In this document: piece by piece, positions 16,652 through 24,888 of the stretch
How positions within the stretch are numbered: the stretch's first letter is position 1
How the letters are laid out: every line of letters starts with the position of its first letter
NCBI GenBank assembly: GCA_964629575.1
Contig: CAZVUM010000011.1
Location: forward strand, 23,587-87,586
DNA from: JAYPWI01 sp964629575
GTDB lineage: Bacteria > Actinomycetota > Acidimicrobiia > Acidimicrobiales > Poriferisodalaceae
Reading direction: 5' to 3'
DNA: 64,000 bases
Notes under the pieces: model-generated
What the model was told of the DNA's origin: nothing
What the model saw: the letters and a program-made list of their open reading frames with translations, nothing else
The model's database searches: none
Made by a program: the position numbers and the translations under genes

Positions 16652-17939
16652 CGAGGCCGATCAGCTCGGCGTTCAGGGATACATCACGCCGCGCGGGCTT
16701 GGTCTGGCGATCCTGTCCGCCACGGTCGGCGCATTCTCCGTCCTCACCGGCCACCAGCCGAGCGCCGTGCTGGCTGCTGCGCTGTTGGCCTGGGTGACCG
16801 TGGCGGTGCTGCTCCATCGCTGGCCCGACCTCCGCGTCGCTGCCCGCCTCAGCGAGGAGCGGGTCGTCGAGGGCGACATCGTCGACCTCGTGGTGGAGAT
16901 CTCGTCGACGGCGTCGATCCCGTGGCTCGAAGTCGAGGTCGTGACGAGCGATGACCTCCCCGTCGTCGGAGGCGTTCCGTCGGCCATCGTGGCGCTACCG
17001 GCCGGCAGGCGCGCCGCGGTCCGATTCGAGCTCTTGGCCGAACAGTGGGGTGTCGCATCCCCCGCACGACTCCGGGTCACCGCCCGCGACCGAATGGGTG
17101 TCTACGCAGCACGTCGGGTGATCACGCTGGATCTTCCTGTGCGGATTCACCCCTCGGACCGGCGCCTCGATGCGATGATCCATTCCACTCGCACCCGGGC
17201 GCGCGTCGGACACCACCTGGCGCGTCAGCGAGGCGACGGGTGCGAGTACGCAGATGTGCGCCCGTCGAGGGCCGGCGATCGCCTCCGCTCGGTCAACTGG
17301 CGGGTGACGCTGCGGCGCTCCGAGTACTGGGTGAACGACAGGCATCCGGATCAGGCGAGCGATCTGGTGCTGTTCGTCGACAGCGGCCAGGCACTCGGCC
17401 GCGGCAGCAACTCCACCATCCACACCGCGGTCCGGGCGGCGCTCGCCCTCACCGAGGGCCATCTGGGGACCCACGACCGGGTCGGTCTCCTCGATGTAGG
17501 CCGCAAGGTTCGATGGTTCCGACCGGGTATGGGGCGGCTCCAGCGCCGCCGGCTGGTCGACGCGCTTCTGGAGATCCAGCCCGAGCTGGGCCTTGGTGTT
17601 CGAAAGGCGGCCGACCTGCCGCTTCAGGGCGTCGACACCAGTGCCACGATCGTCGTGCTGTCGCCGCTTCTGGATCCGCGGCCGATCGACGTGATGCTCG
17701 CTCTTCACGACCGCGGCTACGACCTGGTCGTGCTGTGGTGCCAACCCGACATCGATTCGATTCGGCCGGCGGAAGGGCGCAGCGGTCACCTGGCGCGCCG
17801 GCTGTGGAACATCGAGCGCGAGCAGTGGCGCCGCCGCTTGACGGGCGCGGGTGTCCCCGTCGTCGCCTGGGATGGCGAAGGATCGCTGGATGCAGTCATG
17901 GCGGTGCTCGACCATCAACGCAGGACCAGGATCGGCTAA
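16644..17939 (+). CDS. DUF58 domain protein (VWA-like), membrane anchored
   Basis: 431 residues, GTG start inside the moxR end. Two hydrophobic helices in the first 60 residues, a beta-sandwich region, then the DUF58 core: DVRPSRAGDRLRSVNWRVT, ASDLVLFVDSG (a VWA-like MIDAS start) and HDRVGLLDVGRKVRWFRPG. DUF58 proteins partner with MoxR ATPases; the cluster's precise cellular role is not settled in any organism I can name. Confidence 0.88.
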   Translation: MTDEADQLGVQGYITPRGLGLAILSATVGAFSVLTGHQPSAVLAAALLAWVTVAVLLHRWPDLRVAARLSEERVVEGDIVDLVVEISSTASIPWLEVEVVTSDDLPVVGGVPSAIVALPAGRRAAVRFELLAEQWGVASPARLRVTARDRMGVYAARRVITLDLPVRIHPSDRRLDAMIHSTRTRARVGHHLARQRGDGCEYADVRPSRAGDRLRSVNWRVTLRRSEYWVNDRHPDQASDLVLFVDSGQALGRGSNSTIHTAVRAALALTEGHLGTHDRVGLLDVGRKVRWFRPGMGRLQRRRLVDALLEIQPELGLGVRKAADLPLQGVDTSATIVVLSPLLDPRPIDVMLALHDRGYDLVVLWCQPDIDSIRPAEGRSGHLARRLWNIEREQWRRRLTGAGVPVVAWDGEGSLDAVMAVLDHQRRTRIG

Positions 17940-19183
17940 TGTCGTACTCGCGTCTCGCGATCGGAGCAGGGACCGCGAGCCTCGTGTTCGCCTGGCTCGG
18001 TGTGATGGCCACGGTTGCCGATCAACGCGTTGCGGCACCGGTCGCCCTGATCGTCGTGGCGCTCCTCGCGGTCGGCCTGGTGCTGGCCTCGCAGGTCGCA
18101 TTCGCCGTGGCGATCGCCGTGGCGACGGTCGGCTTCGTGATGGGAGGGATACGGGGGGTGAGCGGTGCCGTTTGGGCCGCCGTCGCTGTCGTCATCACCA
18201 TCGCCGGCGTGCGGATCTGTTGCGACGCCCGCCGACCGGCCCGCATCGCCATCGGCGCACAGCGGTCTGTGGCGGTGGGACAGGTCCTGGTCGCCACGGC
18301 CATCGCCTGCGCCGCGATCGTCAGCTGGGTGATGGTTCCCGTGGAGCCGGCGAGGATCTTCATCGTCGCCGGCCTGGCCGCCAGCGCAGCGCCTCTGTTC
18401 TTGTTCCGCGTGGTCAACACCGACCCTGCTGCCCTGCGGTCGCGTCGGCGGCGTCTGCTTGCTACCGCTGCAGCGGTCGCGGTCATCTCCAGCCTGGTCG
18501 TGGTCGGATCGAGGGCTGCTGACTACCAGCGGTCGATCGACCCGCCTGAGCGACAGACCACGGTCGACGAGACCGAAGAGCGGCAGGTCGTCCAGCGGCC
18601 AACGGTCGAACTCGACGACGAGGCGCCCCCTCCCGGTGAGTGGCTCGCCGCTCTCGGCACCCTGTTCGTGGTGTTGCTGATCCTGGCCCTGCTGGCCAGC
18701 GGGCTCCTGGCACAGCAGCCAATCGAGTTCGAGCCGGACGCGATGGCCGGCGAGGGCGACGGCACATTCACGGACTCGTCGGTCGAGGACCCGATGGCGG
18801 TGCTCGTCACCACCGAGGAAGCCCAGGCGATCCTTCAGCAGGCCCTCGTCGCGATCGAAGAGGTCGACGACCCGCGCCAGGCGATTCGGTTGGCCTACTC
18901 GCTGGTCGAGGCCGGATTCGGCGATCTCGACGCGCGCCGCGGAGCGGCGGAATCGGAGAGCGAATACCTGGAGCGCCTGTTGCCGACGCTGGGCGCGTCC
19001 GCCGGATCCATGCGTGAACTCACCGGCCTGTTCGAACAGGCGCGCTTCTCCTCCCATGCGATCACCGAGTCCATGCGCTCCGATGCGGTCGATGCGCTGG
19101 GCTCCCTCAAGGACGAGCTCACGAGAGTCGCGGCCGAGCGTGCGGCAGCGAGCGACCCTGCAACCGATGGAGCGGTGTCGTGA
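17939..19183 (+). CDS. Polytopic membrane protein with DUF4129-like C-terminus
   Basis: 414 residues; ATG shares one base with the upstream TAA. About six to seven membrane helices fill the first 180 residues, and another lies near 240-260. The C-terminal cytoplasmic part (QAIRLAYSLVEAGFG, ESEYLERLLPTLG, TGLFEQARFSSHAI) matches the DUF4129 pattern usually fused to transglutaminase-like proteins next to moxR/DUF58. No transglutaminase domain is present here. Confidence 0.72.
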   Translation: MSYSRLAIGAGTASLVFAWLGVMATVADQRVAAPVALIVVALLAVGLVLASQVAFAVAIAVATVGFVMGGIRGVSGAVWAAVAVVITIAGVRICCDARRPARIAIGAQRSVAVGQVLVATAIACAAIVSWVMVPVEPARIFIVAGLAASAAPLFLFRVVNTDPAALRSRRRRLLATAAAVAVISSLVVVGSRAADYQRSIDPPERQTTVDETEERQVVQRPTVELDDEAPPPGEWLAALGTLFVVLLILALLASGLLAQQPIEFEPDAMAGEGDGTFTDSSVEDPMAVLVTTEEAQAILQQALVAIEEVDDPRQAIRLAYSLVEAGFGDLDARRGAAESESEYLERLLPTLGASAGSMRELTGLFEQARFSSHAITESMRSDAVDALGSLKDELTRVAAERAAASDPATDGAVS

Positions 19184-19533
19184 CCGGGTGGGTCGCCGTC
19201 GGCATCGCGCTGGGGCTCGCCCTCATCCTGCTCGGCCTCCAGCATCTGACCAGGACTCTGCGGTCCACACCGATGGACACGCTGCATCCAGGACCCCTGA
19301 TCCAGAGGCCCGACGCAACCGCGACCGCCGCTCCACCCCCGTCGCTCAGCCTGACGGAGCAGCTCGTGGAGGACGCAACCTTCAGCAACGCCGTCGCCCA
19401 TCACCGGCTGTGGCCACTCGTCGCACGGCTGGCACGAGAGCGCGGCGTCACGGCCCGGGACCTTCGTCCACCCGACGCGGACACGCGCGCCTGGTTGGCT
19501 GACATGATTCAGGTGCTCGAGAAGGCGCGCTGA
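19180..19533 (+). CDS. Small single-pass membrane protein of the MoxR cluster
   Basis: 117 residues, GTG start overlapping the DUF4129 gene stop. One N-terminal membrane helix (WVAVGIALGLALILLGL), a Pro/Ala linker and a small helical domain (SNAVAHHRLWPLVARLARERG). No family recognised. Co-translation with the cluster suggests an accessory role. Confidence 0.6.
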   Translation: MTGWVAVGIALGLALILLGLQHLTRTLRSTPMDTLHPGPLIQRPDATATAAPPPSLSLTEQLVEDATFSNAVAHHRLWPLVARLARERGVTARDLRPPDADTRAWLADMIQVLEKAR

Positions 19534-19550
19534 GGGGAACGTCCGGTTTT

Positions 19551-20082
19551 TCGGAACCGGCGGGTGGGGCATTGCGTCCAGGTGGTGGTGGCAATGAGCG
19601 AAGGCGAGCGTCCAGTCGCCGAGACGGCCGCTGGCCTCGACGTCGCGGCAGACACGGTGAAGAGACGCCGTTCGACGACAGCGACGACCAACTACGTGAG
19701 CGGCTTCGCCAGCAGGCGGGAGCGCTCGAGCCACCGCGCCCCGACGAGGTGCAGCTGGTCGAGCGGACTGCGCGCCGTCGACGGACGCGCGCCGCAGCCT
19801 TTGGAGCTGCGCTGCTCACGGTCGGGCGGTCAGCATCTCGCACGACCTCGGAGAGACCTGGCCGGAGATCGAGGACGGAGATCGAGGCCGGAGATCGAGG
19901 CCGGAGATCGAGGCCATGGAGGGCCTGCAACCCAACATCGTTGCGCTCAACGGCGACGAGGTGTTGGCCATCGGACACGACGTCGGCGACATCGAGGTGG
20001 CGACGAGCTCAGCGGCGAAGAGGCGTGGGAAGAATCTGCCGCGCTGGGCGCGACGCTGCTCTACCTGACCCCTGCAGACTGA
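19551..20082. pseudogene. Decayed sigma-factor / anti-sigma / beta-propeller remnant (plus-strand frames)
   Basis: No intact gene, but three families of fragments read on the plus strand in shifting frames. Around 19585-19665: QVVVAMSEGERPVAETAAGL then DVAADTVKRR, the pattern of sigma-70 region 4 HTH. Around 19680-19825, another frame: DDQLRERLRQQAGALEPP followed by a basic run and AAAFGAALLTVG, like the head and membrane helix of an anti-sigma factor. From 19829: SHDLGETW, an exact Asp-box (SxDxGxTW), then PNIVALNGDEVLAIGHDVGD, beta-propeller-like. The last segment (EEAWEESAALGATLLYLTPAD) is in yet another frame. Probably a sigma/anti-sigma-propeller locus broken by deletions and frameshifts. 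Confidence 0.5.
19863..19914. repeat. Four 13-bp tandem repeats in the pseudogene
   Basis: CGGAGATCGAGGC-type units start at 19863, 19876, 19889 and 19902. Three extra units add 39 bases, so the propeller-like frame is the same before and after the array (PEIE ... PEIE). Confidence 0.85.
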
Positions 20083-20092
20083 CGGCGTTCGC

Positions 20093-20821
20093 TCAGTCCC
20101 GGGTGACCGTGTGCCCGTCGCGCTCGACCACATCGGTTGGCGCGTCCGTCGGGGCCGGAGCGGGCTCTGTGGTGGTCGTGGGCTGGGTGGCGTCCCGCTC
20201 GGCATCACGACGCTCCTGCTCGAGCTGCCGACGACGAGCTTCGAGCCTGCGACGGCTCTCTTCGAGGATGTCCTGCTCGCGATCTGTGAGACGGTCACCG
20301 CGGACCACCGTGGTGGGGACCGGATCCACGTCTCGCTCGTCGATCACGATTCGATCGATCTCATCGGGACGAGTCGGCTCACCGTCGTCGACCCTGTCGC
20401 CGCCGTCGTGCGGTTGGTCCCGAGTCGGGTCGGTCGCCACGACGGCCGGCGAACGCTCTTCCACTGGTGTCTGTTGGTCCGTGGGCCGATCACTCACCAC
20501 CGGTCCGGGGACCGTCGGGACGGGCGGATCTTCGGGACCGTCGTCGACCCACGGCAGGAGATTCGCGACCGGCTCGAAGACCGTCTCTCTCACCGGCTCG
20601 CTGACCGCGCCGGCCACACCCACCGCCACCGCCACAACCGCCCCTGCGAGTACCGCTGACCAACCGAAGGCGAACCTCGGGCGGTTCGCGGTCGGAGCGA
20701 CAGCGATTCGGTCGACCACGGCGGACCACCGGGGTACCTCCACCTCGACCGAGGTCAGCTCGGCGAACAGCGCGTCCACGTCCTCGAGCTCGGTTCCTGC
20801 GATGTGCGGTTCGGGGCTCAT
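20093..20821 (-). CDS. Probable membrane anti-sigma factor
   Basis: 242 residues from the ATG at 20821, which overlaps the sigma factor stop (ATGA). A short acidic cytoplasmic part, one membrane helix (AVLAGAVVAVAVGVAGAV, near residues 55-75), a Pro/Asp-rich segment, then an Arg/Glu coiled coil (LEESRRRLEARRRQLEQERR) and a Pro/Thr tail. No zinc-binding HxxxCxxC motif is present, so it is not a ZAS-type anti-sigma. The call rests on operon position and topology. Confidence 0.6.
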   Translation of the reverse strand: MSPEPHIAGTELEDVDALFAELTSVEVEVPRWSAVVDRIAVAPTANRPRFAFGWSAVLAGAVVAVAVGVAGAVSEPVRETVFEPVANLLPWVDDGPEDPPVPTVPGPVVSDRPTDQQTPVEERSPAVVATDPTRDQPHDGGDRVDDGEPTRPDEIDRIVIDERDVDPVPTTVVRGDRLTDREQDILEESRRRLEARRRQLEQERRDAERDATQPTTTTEPAPAPTDAPTDVVERDGHTVTRD

Positions 20822-21462
20822 GACGAGACCTCCTCCTCGGCGAGCAGGGTGCGCAGGCTCTGGAGCGCGCGCCACTGCAATGTATTGACGGCGCCGGAGC
20901 TCACCCCGAGGGTCAGCGCCACTTCGTCATTGGACAGGCCGGCGAAGTACTTCAGCTCGATCACCCGACGCTGGCGACGTCCGAGCTGACGGAGGACACC
21001 GTCGAGATGAAGACGCTGCAGCCGCGCCACAGTGGGGTCGTCGTCGACGGGGTCATGTGGATCCTCGAGCGGCTCGGTGGGTCGGCGATAGCGGTGGCGA
21101 TGGGTGTCCGCGATCACGTTGCGGGCGATTCCGAACAACCAGCCGCGGAACGGGCTGCGGTCCCCCCGGTAACCGGGCAACGAGCCCCAGGCCTTGGCAA
21201 ACACCTCGGCTGTCACGTCGTCGGCCTGCGAGCGATGAACGCTCGCCATGCTCAAGCGGTGAATGGCGGGGGCGTGCCGCTCGTAGAGCGACGCGAAGGC
21301 GGCGGTGTCGCCTCCCCGTGCGCGAGCGACGAGGGCGTCGTCGCCGGAGGTTTCGGCGGTCGAGCCATCGCGGCGATGGCGAGTGCGGACGCGGCCCACG
21401 ACTGATTCGTCGTCGCGAGCCACGCGAAATGCACGCCGCGACCCGAAATTTCTCGAAACCAC
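20818..21462 (-). CDS. ECF-family RNA polymerase sigma factor
   Basis: 214 residues from a GTG; the first 40 residues are unusually long and basic, so an internal start is possible. Region 2: FASLYERHAPAIHRLS, ADDVTAEVFAKAWGSLPGYRG and FRGWLFGIARNVIADTHRHR. Region 4: RQRRVIELKYFAGLSNDEVALTLGVSSGAVNTLQ. Transcribed away from the CX9C protein gene over a 122-bp spacer and co-translated with its likely regulator. Confidence 0.9.
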   Translation of the reverse strand: MVSRNFGSRRAFRVARDDESVVGRVRTRHRRDGSTAETSGDDALVARARGGDTAAFASLYERHAPAIHRLSMASVHRSQADDVTAEVFAKAWGSLPGYRGDRSPFRGWLFGIARNVIADTHRHRYRRPTEPLEDPHDPVDDDPTVARLQRLHLDGVLRQLGRRQRRVIELKYFAGLSNDEVALTLGVSSGAVNTLQWRALQSLRTLLAEEEVSS

Positions 21463-21483
21463 CTCTCACCGACGGCTCACCCG

Positions 21484-21511
21484 CCCGAAATATGACGAAA
21501 CGATGACGAAA
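21484..21511. promoter_or_regulatory. GAAA direct repeats in divergent spacer
   Basis: Two copies of GACGAAA start at 21494 and 21505 (11-bp period), with a related CCCGAAA at 21484. They lie between the divergent ECF sigma gene and the CX9C protein gene. Direct repeats one helical turn apart suggest a binding site; the bound factor is unknown. Confidence 0.35.
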
Positions 21512-21584
21512 TTGGACCGAGCGTGCATTTCGGAGGGCTGAAGCGACGCCACCACCGCGGGCAGTCACCAAAGGAGAATCCTTC

Positions 21585-22511
21585 ATGCGAACGTCCCTTC
21601 TCGCCAGCCTGATCACCGCACTGGTGGCCGGCTCACTCGCTCTCGCCGCACCGGCGGGCGCCGAGGAGACCACCGGCGACTGGCCGATGTCGGCGGACAT
21701 GTTGCCCGCAACCGTGGTCGTCGACCTCGTCGACGCCGACGGACAGGGATGGGTCCTGCGCTACGACGCCGCCCACACCGATGGCGCGGATGATCGCGCC
21801 ACCGTCGTCGACCTGGCACGTCGCTGCCGAGCCGCAGGCCTCACACCCCAGGAATGCCGTCGCATCCTGCACGACCACCACAGCGATCTCGCCGAACGCT
21901 GCCGCAACGCAGGCCTCACGGTCGAGCAGTGCCGACACATCGTGGGCAACGACGACCCGCACTCGATCGCCGCGCGCTGCCGGGCGGCGGGGCTCACGAG
22001 CGAGGAGTGCCGCCGACTGATCAACTCACTCGACGGCGGAACCCTCGCCGAACGCTGCCGCGCCGCAGGCCTCACCCCCGAGGAATGCCGCCGCATCATC
22101 AACAGCCACGATGACCACCTGTCCATCGCTGAGCGATGCCGGGCCGCCGGGCTCACGAGCGAGGATTGCCGCCGACTGATCAACTCACTCGACGGCGGAA
22201 CCCTCGCCGAACGCTGCCGCGCCGCAGGCCTCACCCCCGAGCAATGCCGCCGCATCATCAACAGCCACGACGACGGCGACCGCGCAGTGGATCGAACGAC
22301 GGATCGAGTGACGGATCGAGTGACGGATCGAGTGACGGACCGTACCCGCGACACGATCACCGACGGCACAACTGACGGCGTCTCCGACGGTGTCTCGGAC
22401 CGGGCATCGGACAGTGTCTCGGACAGCGATCGCACAACCGATCGGATTGGGGATCGGGTCACCGACCGCCGAGCACGCAGGGTCCACCACGTGGACCGTG
22501 TCCGCGACTAG
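21585..22511 (+). CDS. Secreted protein with six CX9C repeats and an Asp/Arg/Thr tail
   Basis: 308 residues with a strong ribosome site (AAAGGAG, eight bases upstream). Signal peptide 1-26 (ALAAPAGA). Residues about 78-235 hold six tandem units of roughly 24-28 residues with the core CRAAGLTxExC, cysteines exactly nine residues apart. Linkers alternate between Asp/His-rich and INSLDGGTL forms. Residues about 240-300 are a degenerate DRVTDRVTD run rich in D, R, T and S. Units three-four and five-six are a 159-bp DNA duplication. I do not recognise the family. Repeated CX9C pairs suggest small disulphide-linked helical hairpins outside the cell. Confidence 0.85.
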   Translation: MRTSLLASLITALVAGSLALAAPAGAEETTGDWPMSADMLPATVVVDLVDADGQGWVLRYDAAHTDGADDRATVVDLARRCRAAGLTPQECRRILHDHHSDLAERCRNAGLTVEQCRHIVGNDDPHSIAARCRAAGLTSEECRRLINSLDGGTLAERCRAAGLTPEECRRIINSHDDHLSIAERCRAAGLTSEDCRRLINSLDGGTLAERCRAAGLTPEQCRRIINSHDDGDRAVDRTTDRVTDRVTDRVTDRTRDTITDGTTDGVSDGVSDRASDSVSDSDRTTDRIGDRVTDRRARRVHHVDRVRD

Positions 22512-22583
22512 AAGAAGGGACGCGAGACCCGGCGTGCCGGTCGGGACTCCCGCTCGCCGAGGTGGAACCGGCGAGACACGACG

Positions 22584-22625
22584 ACCGCCGCTCGGGACCT
22601 CAGCCCCCGAGCGGCGGTTGCTGTT
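22584..22625 (+). terminator. Intrinsic terminator after the CX9C gene
   Basis: A 13-bp perfect stem (22584-22596 with 22606-22618) is followed by TTGCTGTTTT. It lies 73 bases after the stop codon. Confidence 0.8.
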
Positions 22626-22626
22626 T

Positions 22627-22792
22627 TGTCGCTGCGGGATCGCTTCGGCCTGACGGCCTCGGGCTCACCTCGCAGACCCTGCACTTTCGCTGCGGGATCG
22701 CTTCGGCCTGACGGCCTCGGGCTCACCTCGCAGACCCTGCACTTTCGCTGCGGGATCGCTTCGGCCTGACGGCCTCGGGCTCACCTCGCAGA
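22627..22792. repeat. 58-bp tandem repeat, nearly three copies
   Basis: Units start at 22631, 22689 and 22747 and are practically identical. Each opens CTGCG and closes CGCAG, with a GGCC-TGAC-GGCC palindrome in the middle, so each can fold. Related sequence recurs at the end of the window near 63950 and, inverted, in the neighbouring 55-bp array. Confidence 0.9.
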
Positions 22793-22830
22793 CTCACCGC
22801 CCGCCACTTCCGCTCCGTTCAGGCGTGGCC

Positions 22831-23062
22831 GCGAGCCTTGCGGCAAAGAATCCGCAGCGCGAGCCAGAGGCCGCTTGCGGCCGAAGCGAGCCTTGCGGNN
22901 NNNNNNNNNNNNNNNNNNNNNNNNNNNNNNNNNNNNNNNNNNNNNNNNNNNNNNNNNNNNNNNNNNNNNNNNNNNNNNNNNNNNNNNNNNNNNNNNNNCA
23001 AAGAATCCGCAGCGCGAGCCAGAGGCCGCTTGCGGCCGAAGCGAGCCTTGCGGCAAAGAATC
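22831..23062. repeat. 55-bp tandem repeat interrupted by assembly gap
   Basis: GCGAGCCTTGCGGCAAAGAA begins at 22831, again at 22886 and again at 23041, giving a 55-bp period. The 55 bases before the gap (22844-22898) equal the 55 bases after it (22999-23053). It ends at the lepA stop codon. The copy number cannot be known from this assembly. Confidence 0.85.
22899..22998. other. Assembly gap (100 N)
   Basis: Exactly 100 N, a scaffolder's default length rather than a measured distance. Any reading frame crossing it is an artefact. Confidence 0.98.
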
Positions 23063-23066
23063 AGAA

Positions 23067-24851
23067 TCAGCTGTCGAGTTTGAGGGCGGACACGAAGGCT
23101 TCGTTGGGCACTTCGACCCGGCCGATGGCCTTCATCCGCTTCTTGCCCTTCTTCTGCTGTTCGAGCAGCTTGCGCTTGCGGGTGATGTCGCCCCCGTAGC
23201 ACTTGGCCAGCACGTCTTTGCGCTTGGCCCTCACGGTTTCGCGGGCGATGATGCGTCCGCCGATCGCGGCCTGGATGGGCACGTCGAACATCTGCCGTGG
23301 AATCAGCTCACGGAGCTTCTCGGCCATCCGCCTGCCGTAGTCATATGCGCCGTCGCGGTGGACGATCGTGGAGAAGGCGTCGACCGGCTCGGAGTTGAGC
23401 AGGATGTCGACCTTGACGAGCGAGCCCTCCCGGTAGCCGGCGGGCTCGTAGTCGAGGCTCGCATATCCCTGGGTGCGGCTCTTCAGCTGATCGAAGAAGT
23501 CGGTGACCACCTCGGCGAGCGGAATCTCGTAGTTGAGCTCCACCCGTTCGGGCGAGAGGTACTCCATTCGGGTCATGGTGCCTCGGCGCCCCTGACACAG
23601 CTCCATGATCGTGCCGGTGTATGTCGACGGCGTCAGGATGCCGATCTTCAGCATCGGTTCCTCGATCGCGTCGATCGAACCGGGGTCTGGGAGCTCGGAC
23701 GGGTTGTCGATGCCGATCGTCTCGCCGTCGTCGGTGGTGACCCGGTAGGCGACCGATGGAGCGGTCGCGATGAGGGAGAGGTCGAATTCGCGCTCCAGCC
23801 GCTCGCGGACGATCTCCATGTGCAGCAGTCCGAGGAAACCGCACCGGAAGCCGAACCCGAGCGCGCCCGAGGTCTCCGGTTCGAAGGTGATCGAGGCGTC
23901 GTTGAGCTTCAGCTTGTGCAGGGATTCGCGGAGGTCGGGATACTCGTCGCCGTCCACGGGATACAGCCCGCAGAACACCATCGGCTTGGGGTCCTCGTAT
24001 CCGGCCAGCGGGCCGTCGGCGGGGTCGCCGACCGTGGTGACCGTCTCACCCGATTTGGCCTGCCCCACGTCTTTGATCGAAGCGATCAGATAGCCGACCT
24101 CGCCAGGGCCGAGCTCGGCGACGGGGGTCGGCTGCGGCAGGCGAACTCCGATCTCCTCGGCCTCGTGGGTGCCCCCGATCTGCATGAAGCGCAGCTTGTC
24201 GTTGGTCCGGATTCGGCCATTGACCACCCGCAGAGACGAGACGACGCCTCGGTACTGGTCGAAGTGGCTGTCGAAGATCAGCGCCTGGAGGGGCGCGTCG
24301 GGGTCGCCCGCCGGTGGGGGAATCCGTTCGACGATGGCGTCGAGCAGCTCGGGAATTCCGTCGCCGGTCTTGGCGGAGATCTGCAGAACGTCCTCCGCCG
24401 CCAGCCCCAGGACGTTTTCGATCTCGCTCGCGTAGAGGTCGGGATCGGCGGCGGGCAGATCGATCTTGTTCAGGACGGGCACGATCTCGAGATCGTTTTC
24501 GAGAGCGAGGTAGCAGTTCGCGAGAGTCTGAGCCTCGATGCCCTGCGCAGCGTCCACGAGAAGCAGAACTCCCTCGCAGGCCGCGAGCGACCGGCTCACC
24601 TCGTAGCCGAAGTCCACGTGGCCCGGGGTGTCGATGAGGTGCAGCGTGTGGCCTTGCCAGTCGACACGAACGTTCTGCGCCTTGATGGTGATTCCCCGCT
24701 CACGCTCGAGGTCCATCGAGTCGAGATATTGGGCGCGCATCGCCCGGGCCTCGACGGCCCCGGTGATTTCGAGAATGCGATCGGAGAGGGTGGACTTCCC
24801 GTGATCGATGTGGGCGATGATCGAGAAGTTCCGGATGCGCGAGAGGTCCAT
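23067..24851 (-). CDS. lepA: Elongation factor 4 (LepA)
   Basis: 594 residues, normal length. G1 AHIDHGKST, G3 DTPGHVDF, G4 NKIDLPAAD; GITIKAQNVR is the LepA form of the G2 loop. The LepA-specific C-terminal domain is present (GGRIIARETVRAKRKDVLAKCYGGDITRKRKLLEQQKKGKKRMK). EF4 is a ribosome-bound GTPase that acts on stalled or mistranslocated ribosomes. A tandem repeat array begins right after its stop. Confidence 0.97.
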   Translation of the reverse strand: MDLSRIRNFSIIAHIDHGKSTLSDRILEITGAVEARAMRAQYLDSMDLERERGITIKAQNVRVDWQGHTLHLIDTPGHVDFGYEVSRSLAACEGVLLLVDAAQGIEAQTLANCYLALENDLEIVPVLNKIDLPAADPDLYASEIENVLGLAAEDVLQISAKTGDGIPELLDAIVERIPPPAGDPDAPLQALIFDSHFDQYRGVVSSLRVVNGRIRTNDKLRFMQIGGTHEAEEIGVRLPQPTPVAELGPGEVGYLIASIKDVGQAKSGETVTTVGDPADGPLAGYEDPKPMVFCGLYPVDGDEYPDLRESLHKLKLNDASITFEPETSGALGFGFRCGFLGLLHMEIVRERLEREFDLSLIATAPSVAYRVTTDDGETIGIDNPSELPDPGSIDAIEEPMLKIGILTPSTYTGTIMELCQGRRGTMTRMEYLSPERVELNYEIPLAEVVTDFFDQLKSRTQGYASLDYEPAGYREGSLVKVDILLNSEPVDAFSTIVHRDGAYDYGRRMAEKLRELIPRQMFDVPIQAAIGGRIIARETVRAKRKDVLAKCYGGDITRKRKLLEQQKKGKKRMKAIGRVEVPNEAFVSALKLDS

Positions 24852-24888
24852 GCCGAGGGCCCAGGGTATTGGGTCGGAGGGCGAGCCC

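Noticed and set aside
19534..20092. Intact gene in the 19534-20092 interval
   Set aside because: No single frame carries a coherent protein; recognisable fragments change frame at least twice, so I list it as a pseudogene.
22627..22792. CRISPR array
   Set aside because: The units are contiguous identical tandem repeats without variable spacers, and no cas gene is nearby. The same holds for 32776-32906 and 43088-43222.
22875..22998. Open frames running through N
   Set aside because: They exist only because unknown bases contain no stop codon.
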